Below, in pieces: positions 5,488 through 9,605 of a stretch of DNA of 9,605 nt (positions within the stretch are counted from its first letter, which is position 1; each line of letters opens with the position of its first letter). The stretch lies in the NCBI GenBank assembly GCA_013139755.1, contig WTAG01000552.1, positions 1-9,605 on the forward strand, read 5' to 3'. Under the pieces are notes generated by a model. The model had not been told where the DNA came from and made no database searches. It saw only the letters and a program-made list of their open reading frames with translations. This DNA comes from Methylomarinum sp. GTDB lineage: Bacteria > Pseudomonadota > Gammaproteobacteria > Methylococcales > Methylomonadaceae. The position numbers were made by a program, and so were the translations under genes.

Positions 5488-7350
5488 ATGTTATCAGCAG
5501 ATAATTTTGGATTTTTAACGGGCGAATCGGTTACCGATATTAAGCGTTCGGCTGATTTGCTGGGTGATATTAAAAAAGACCTTGCAGCTATTAAGCAGGT
5601 TATTGTTGCATCACCAAGCGGCAATAAGTCGAAGTCATCAAATGTTGTTTCATTTGCCAATGTAGTAAGACCAACTAGAACACAAAAGCCAAAGACAAAC
5701 TTAGGCAACACCTATGAAAAATCAAAGTCAGTTGCTATTCCAGCGAGTCGTGCAAGAGGTGCAGATGGACGGTTTACATCAAATGGTGATGACGAGGCGG
5801 CGGATGACGAGAAGGCGGATGATTCCGCATTATCACTAGGATTAAATAGCTTAGGTAATAAATTAGCAGACACTATTACAGCATCAGGTCAAGGGCTTGA
5901 GGATGTTGACCCAACGATTAAAGCCTTTCAAGAAGTTGCTACACCCGCTGCTAGAGGGTATCAATTACTTTCAGGCGGTTCAGGCGGTAAAGATAAAAGC
6001 CAAAACCGCTGGTACCGCAAAATATTTAAACTTTTAAAGCTGGGTAAAAAAGACGATACCGTTTATCAAAAAGCAACCAGGAAAAGCCTAAAAGAGATTG
6101 AAGATAAGTCTACTGGCGGCGGTGATGGTATCGGGGTTGGTGAAAGTGTTGTAGGCTCAACCTTAGCGCGTATGGCTAAAAGTGTCGGCCCTGCTATCGC
6201 TGGAATTGGACCTATATTATTGGGTGGTGTCACAACTGCTTTAGGCATTATATTTTCCCCAATAGGTTTGGCTATCGGTGCTGCTGCGGCACTTGCATGG
6301 GGATTGTTTACCGAAGATGGTAGAAAGTTCTTTGGTGACATTGCTAGTTCAATATCTGATAAATGGGATAGTGCTGTTGACTGGTTTATTGACAAGTTTC
6401 CAGATTTTTCAAACCTTCTTGGTGATGGTGTTGGTACTGTAAATAAAGGGTTTGATGCTGTAAAAGGTTGGTTTGGGGTTAAAAATGATAAGCCAAAAGA
6501 ACCGGCACCTATAAAAACATCATCAGGTAATTTTGATCCCATAAAGGCAGCGGTGGGATTTAAAGGCGGTGGCATTAATGGCCTTACTGACGCACAAAGC
6601 AGAGCATTAGCGGCAGAAACACAAAGAACCGAGTCGAATGGCGATCAAAGGGCTGAGAATAAATACGGCTACATTGGCAAGTATCAGTTTGGTGCTGGGG
6701 CATTAGCTGATTCAGGATTAGTAGACCAAAAAAGATTAAAAGCGGCTAAAAAAACAAGTGGCAAAGGTTGGTACAAAGGTGGTCAAACCGACTTTTTAAA
6801 TAATACTGAAAACTGGAAGGTTAAAGGGGGCAAAGAGGCTTACTTAGGTGATTCTGCATTACAAGACAAGGCATTTGCAACCTATACCAATAAACACATT
6901 TCATCAGGCATAAGAACGGGTGGTTTATCTAAAAACAGCAACGCTGAAACAATTGGTGCTTATGCTAAAGCCAGTCACCTTAAAGGTGTTGGTGGTGCTA
7001 ATAAACTATTTAAAGAAGGCATTGTCGGGACAGATGCTAATGGAACAAGTACGGCTAAATATGCAGCGGATGGAGCAGCAGCAATAACCAATTTAGCACC
7101 AATGGTAACGCAAAGACTTAATGCCAAAGGAGTGCAAGGGGTTACTGCAACAGCTTCAGTACCATTACCAAAAATACCCACACTAGCAAAATCGCAACCT
7201 ATCTCAGAAGCACCGCCTGTTGTTACAAATTTTGGTGGCGGTTCCGAGCGTAAAAGTTTATCGGTTACGGTGGCTAAAGGTGAAGTTACACAGGATGTAG
7301 GGAATAGAAAAATAGCGCATATTGTGACTGGGGGAATGTCCTCATGCTAA
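5488..7350 (+). CDS. Virion lytic transglycosylase protein (tape-measure or ejection-like)
   Basis: This is probably a virion component that opens peptidoglycan locally during DNA entry. Residues 1-45 look helical. Residues 45-215 are low-complexity, Ser/Gly/Lys/Asp-rich and include R-G-A-D-G-R-F-T-S, a motif style common in phage tail proteins. Residues 233-273 form a Gly/Ala/Ile-rich hydrophobic segment that could insert into membrane. Residues 365-535 resemble a phage lysozyme-like transglycosylase domain: R-T-E382-S with E382 the likely catalytic acid, then N391-K-Y-G-Y-I-G-K-Y-Q-F-G402. A variable linker follows, then a beta-like C-terminus ending R-K-I-A-H-I-V-T-G-G, which I recall from other phage proteins of this kind. 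Its stop lies inside the next gene's start region (overlap 7344-7350). Whether it acts as tape measure, tail tip or internal ejection protein cannot be told from sequence. Confidence 0.85.
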   Translation: MLSADNFGFLTGESVTDIKRSADLLGDIKKDLAAIKQVIVASPSGNKSKSSNVVSFANVVRPTRTQKPKTNLGNTYEKSKSVAIPASRARGADGRFTSNGDDEAADDEKADDSALSLGLNSLGNKLADTITASGQGLEDVDPTIKAFQEVATPAARGYQLLSGGSGGKDKSQNRWYRKIFKLLKLGKKDDTVYQKATRKSLKEIEDKSTGGGDGIGVGESVVGSTLARMAKSVGPAIAGIGPILLGGVTTALGIIFSPIGLAIGAAAALAWGLFTEDGRKFFGDIASSISDKWDSAVDWFIDKFPDFSNLLGDGVGTVNKGFDAVKGWFGVKNDKPKEPAPIKTSSGNFDPIKAAVGFKGGGINGLTDAQSRALAAETQRTESNGDQRAENKYGYIGKYQFGAGALADSGLVDQKRLKAAKKTSGKGWYKGGQTDFLNNTENWKVKGGKEAYLGDSALQDKAFATYTNKHISSGIRTGGLSKNSNAETIGAYAKASHLKGVGGANKLFKEGIVGTDANGTSTAKYAADGAAAITNLAPMVTQRLNAKGVQGVTATASVPLPKIPTLAKSQPISEAPPVVTNFGGGSERKSLSVTVAKGEVTQDVGNRKIAHIVTGGMSSC

Positions 7351-8306
7351 AAATATCAGGCTCAAAAAAAGACCTAAAACAAACCAGGGAGGCTGACCAA
7401 GCAAGTCGAGACACATCTACTATCATTCTTAACCCTGACCAAATACAGGGTAAGGACTGGACTACCTCAAAAGTTCTTCAAACAACGCTAGGTTTAAAGC
7501 CAGGCGAAAGCGCGAGAAACATAACCAAAAAAGACCTGCTCGCATTTAACGCCAATATTAAGGCCCTGCGTTCAAAGGTTAAAGGCGGCATTTCACCGAG
7601 TGAGGTCATTAGCTTTTCTACAAAGGACGATAAAACACGCTCTAGGCAGCAAATACACACAGCCGTTCCTTATTCCATGAAAGGTGGCCACGTCTATTTT
7701 CTTACTGATGCTGGTCCCGATTCTGATGTAGCTCGGCACAATGTGCATATTATTTTATCTGAGTATGAAATAGGGCTAGCAATGGGAACACCACTACAGG
7801 CCGCCAAGCAAACCGCCAAAGGTAAGGTTAAGTTCGATTGCAGTTGCAAGCATCATACCTTCGTGTTTCGTTACATATCAACGACTATGGGTGCAAATTC
7901 TGGTCGACCTGAAACAGGCTTTCCTAAAATAAGAAACCCTTATCTAACTGGCATAGCGTGTAAGCATGTTTTACGTGTAATGGTAGAACTGGACACATCT
8001 ATTTTTATCTGGAAGCGCATTGCCAAGATGATCGAAGCTGACCGCCTTAAAAATGCAGGTAAGACCACCACGAACAGACAAAAAACGGTGTCTATGACAC
8101 AAAAAGAAGCCAATGAACTGGCCAAGAAACAAGCGAGTAAAAGGCGGTCTTTAGATTCGAAGCGGTACAAGGATAGCGAGTCTGATAGGGAAAGCATTAT
8201 TAAGGCAGCTAAGTCGGCACCTAAACATAAGATAAAAGCGCGTAATGATAGGAAGCCTGTATCAAAAAGCATGGATCAGATTGATGCAATCTATTGCAAA
8301 ACTTAA
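7344..8306 (+). CDS. Phage protein with SWIM-like zinc site
   Basis: The start ATG overlaps the previous stop and follows GGGGGA at about 7330. An N-terminal alpha/beta domain (residues 1-160) leads to C166-S-C168 and H170-H171, then, 37 residues later, C206-K-H208-V-L-R-V-M. The C-x-C ... C-x-H pattern is that of a SWIM zinc finger, with a longer spacer than usual that contains P-K-I-R-N-P-Y-L. Residues 230-310 are strongly basic and probably extended helix. From memory, unnamed proteins with this same core occur in other tailed phages beside a transglycosylase protein, so a virion or assembly role is my inference; nucleic acid or protein binding by the zinc site is possible. The reading frame ends at TAA 8304-8306, but a plausible continuation lies in the +1 frame. 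Confidence 0.8.
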   Translation: MLKISGSKKDLKQTREADQASRDTSTIILNPDQIQGKDWTTSKVLQTTLGLKPGESARNITKKDLLAFNANIKALRSKVKGGISPSEVISFSTKDDKTRSRQQIHTAVPYSMKGGHVYFLTDAGPDSDVARHNVHIILSEYEIGLAMGTPLQAAKQTAKGKVKFDCSCKHHTFVFRYISTTMGANSGRPETGFPKIRNPYLTGIACKHVLRVMVELDTSIFIWKRIAKMIEADRLKNAGKTTTNRQKTVSMTQKEANELAKKQASKRRSLDSKRYKDSESDRESIIKAAKSAPKHKIKARNDRKPVSKSMDQIDAIYCKT

Positions 8307-8382
8307 AGCAGATGGCGTTGTTGATATTTTACTCAACCAGGTAAGAGAAAACCTTATCTCTGAAATGAATGCCAGTAAATAA
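8284..8382 (+). CDS. Small ORF or +1-frame extension of the zinc-site gene
   Basis: An ORF of 32 codons from ATG 8284 to TAA 8380-8382 overlaps the 3' end of the previous gene. It reads as a tidy amphipathic helix (K-L-K-A-D-G-V-V-D-I-L-L-N-Q-V). No real ribosome binding site precedes it. Moving from the upstream frame into this one at the A-run 8298-8301 (TGC AAA A CTT) would give a single 345-residue protein and bypass the TAA at 8304. This could be a programmed +1 shift, a one-base indel in the sequence or a real mutation, or else a separate coupled gene. I favour an extension over a separate gene. Confidence 0.45.
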   Translation: MQSIAKLKADGVVDILLNQVRENLISEMNASK

Positions 8383-8423
8383 ACCTACACCCTAAATATT
8401 TTTTAAAACAAGAGAGTAACCTT

Positions 8424-9248
8424 ATGTCTACAAACACTGAAGCAAAATTTAATCACCGTGACATTGCAGAAAGCGAAGCATTACCTATCGACTTGTATGC
8501 AACTATTGCTGAATCAATCGATAACATACAAACCTTCACTGACTTATTGAATAGCAATAACCCAGCAGCAACAGATGAAGCCACTCATGACCAATTATTG
8601 AAGCAAATTGATTTGATTGGTTTAGATGTTTTGTCGGTATTAGAAAATTATATTAATAGCCATGATATTAGCCCATTGGTTGATGAAGAGATGGCTCTTG
8701 GTGAAGAAACTGGGGTAAATAACGAAGAAGATAATCGCACAGATGCCGAGATTTACGAATCAGTAAAAGACCACTTAGCCACTGGTCGACTTATAGCTAA
8801 TGAGGCTTTAGTTGAGTTGAAGGACACGGGAGATGTTGAAGGTGCGGCAGTCAGGTTTTCAGAATATTTTATTCAGTTTGCTGAGAACAATGAGTATGAG
8901 CCAACACTTTCAATATTGACGACATTTCTAACCAAGATTTTTGAAATGACTCCTCAAAGTAAGAAAATTCATGTTGCTGATAATTTTAATGACCCAGCTA
9001 GTCGACATGATGACGGAGTAAAAACTATATTGTCTGTTGGTAGTGCAATTGCAGATGATTTGCTAATTGAGCTTTCTCAAGTGAAAAAAACAGATGATAT
9101 TGATCGACTAGCATCAATCTACAGTGAATCTCTTGCAGAATACGCTCAAAAAATGAGTGATGAAGGTAATCCTATTTTATTACGAGGTTTTCTAAAGAAA
9201 ATGCTTTTGGCTGGTATTCCTCAAACTCCACTGAAAACAGCGGCTTAA
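8424..9248 (+). CDS. Acidic 274-residue protein with internal duplication
   Basis: ATG 8424 has AGAGAG (8411-8416) seven bases upstream. The protein is acidic and almost entirely helical, with no cysteine, membrane span or signal peptide. Residues about 118-175 and 203-264 appear to be diverged copies of one unit: G-R-L-I-A-N-E-A-L-V-E-L against G-S-A-I-A-D-D-L-L-I-E-L, then F-S-E-Y-F-I-Q-F-A against Y-S-E-S-L-A-E-Y-A, each ending in F-L-x-K. A third, weaker copy may cover residues 25-80. I do not recognise a family. Its place after the virion genes and before a GC-rich hairpin suggests the last gene of the structural block; a scaffold, chaperone or minor virion role is inference. Confidence 0.78.
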   Translation: MSTNTEAKFNHRDIAESEALPIDLYATIAESIDNIQTFTDLLNSNNPAATDEATHDQLLKQIDLIGLDVLSVLENYINSHDISPLVDEEMALGEETGVNNEEDNRTDAEIYESVKDHLATGRLIANEALVELKDTGDVEGAAVRFSEYFIQFAENNEYEPTLSILTTFLTKIFEMTPQSKKIHVADNFNDPASRHDDGVKTILSVGSAIADDLLIELSQVKKTDDIDRLASIYSESLAEYAQKMSDEGNPILLRGFLKKMLLAGIPQTPLKTAA

Positions 9249-9255
9249 TTTTGTT

Positions 9256-9278
9256 GGGGGTAACGAATCGCTACCCCC
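9256..9278. terminator. GC-rich hairpin, possible terminator
   Basis: GGGGGTA (9256-9262) pairs with TACCCCC (9272-9278), with an inner CG/CG pair around a three-base loop. It sits just after the stop of the 274-residue gene and before the next regulator gene. No U-run follows on the + strand (TGCCTGATTCTC), so classical intrinsic termination is uncertain; it may act as a 3'-end RNA stabiliser or a weak terminator. Confidence 0.6.
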
Positions 9279-9307
9279 TGCCTGATTCTCACCAATAGAT
9301 AATAATA

Positions 9308-9605
9308 ATGACAAGTAATGCTGAATCTTTAAGAGCAACGCGCAAAATAGAGCAAATTGAGCTTGTTAAGGTTGTTGGTGGGCGTATGGCTGAGGCCCGC
9401 ATGCTTTGCGGTTATACGCAGAGAAAAGCGGCAAGGTTGTTAGGCTACTCAAATTCATCAAAGCTAGCAAAGATTGAAAACTCGAGCGATACGGATTCGG
9501 TCCCGTTTATGTTGATCCACAAAGCATCGAATGTTTATAACGTCAGCATGGATTACCTTTACGGTTTATCAACTGTATATGAGCGTGACACGGTATTGGC
9601 ACAGC
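9308..9605 (+). CDS. HTH (XRE-family) regulator, 5' part
   Basis: The gene starts at ATG 9308 and runs off the window after 99 codons. Residues about 18-90 are an XRE-type DNA-binding domain: R27-M-A-E-A-R-M-L-C-G-Y-T-Q, then A-A-R-L-L-G-Y-S-N-S-S-K-L-A-K-I-E as the helix-turn-helix, and M-D-Y-L-Y-G-L. The N-S-S-K-L-A-K-I-E style is one I recall from proteobacterial phage regulators. It is a diverged paralogue of the protein at 4447-5022, with extra residues in the helix-turn-helix. No Shine-Dalgarno site is evident, as in its paralogue. It is probably a regulator starting a further gene block; the missing C-terminus may hold a coiled coil like its sister. Confidence 0.83.
   Translation, partial: MTSNAESLRATRKIEQIELVKVVGGRMAEARMLCGYTQRKAARLLGYSNSSKLAKIENSSDTDSVPFMLIHKASNVYNVSMDYLYGLSTVYERDTVLAQ

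Noticed and set aside
6066..6575. 169-residue minus-strand ORF
   Set aside because: It is antisense to the Gly/Ala-rich part of the virion protein; its Pro/Ala-rich composition is what the complement of such a region gives.
7940..8272. Hydrophobic 110-residue minus-strand ORF resembling a membrane protein
   Set aside because: It is the complement of the basic, Lys-rich tail of the zinc-site protein, which always yields Leu/Phe-rich antisense translations.
8391..8398. CTAAATAT as a T4-like late promoter
   Set aside because: It only loosely matches TATAAATA, AT-rich words are common here, and no other gene in the window has a matching element.

Overview
This window looks like part of a temperate phage, prophage or phage-plasmid from a low-GC Gram-negative bacterium. 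A gammaproteobacterial host is my best guess, from the style of the proteins and the strong Shine-Dalgarno sites, but nothing in the sequence fixes the taxon. Every supported gene lies on the + strand. Genes are packed tightly, with many ATGA or TAATG stop/start overlaps. I see no integrase, capsid gene, portal, tRNA, rRNA, insertion sequence or CRISPR array; one 57-residue protein only faintly recalls a small terminase subunit.

Region 1 (1-3089) is an overlapping operon. It holds the 3' end of an unseen upstream gene, three small proteins I do not recognise, a 139-residue CHC2-type zinc-finger (primase-like) protein, and a 500-residue superfamily 3 helicase of the phage/plasmid P4-D5 type. 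This is a replication module. The helicase has Walker A, motif C and arginine-finger signatures, but no catalytic primase domain (TOPRIM or archaeo-eukaryotic type) is visible anywhere in the window.

Region 2 (3090-3871) is a 780-base AT-rich stretch with no large gene. Its first 450 bases carry ten copies of the heptamer TTAAAAG in both orientations. These are organised as AGTTAAAAGTT iterons, three TTAAAAGATTAA copies and a perfect three-unit 11-bp tandem repeat. This is the best candidate for the replication origin used by the adjacent helicase. Two tiny ORFs follow it, the second with a strong ribosome binding site.

Region 3 (3872-9248) has an unrecognised helical protein, a Cro/CI-type HTH protein with a coiled-coil tail, two small proteins, and then virion-type genes. 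These are a 620-residue glycine-rich protein with a lytic transglycosylase domain (cell-wall opening during DNA entry), a 320-residue protein with an unusual SWIM-like C-x-C...C-x-H zinc site, and an acidic 274-residue protein with an internal duplication. The zinc-site gene appears to continue in the +1 frame for 26 codons, which could be a frameshift, a sequencing indel or a separate small ORF.

Region 4 (9249-9605) has a strong GC-rich hairpin and then the start of a second HTH gene, clearly paralogous to the first, which runs off the window. The overall picture is replication proteins with their origin, followed by a regulator-headed structural module. The most notable points are the iteron origin, the paralogous regulators on either side of the structural genes, and the zinc-site virion gene with its probable frameshift.
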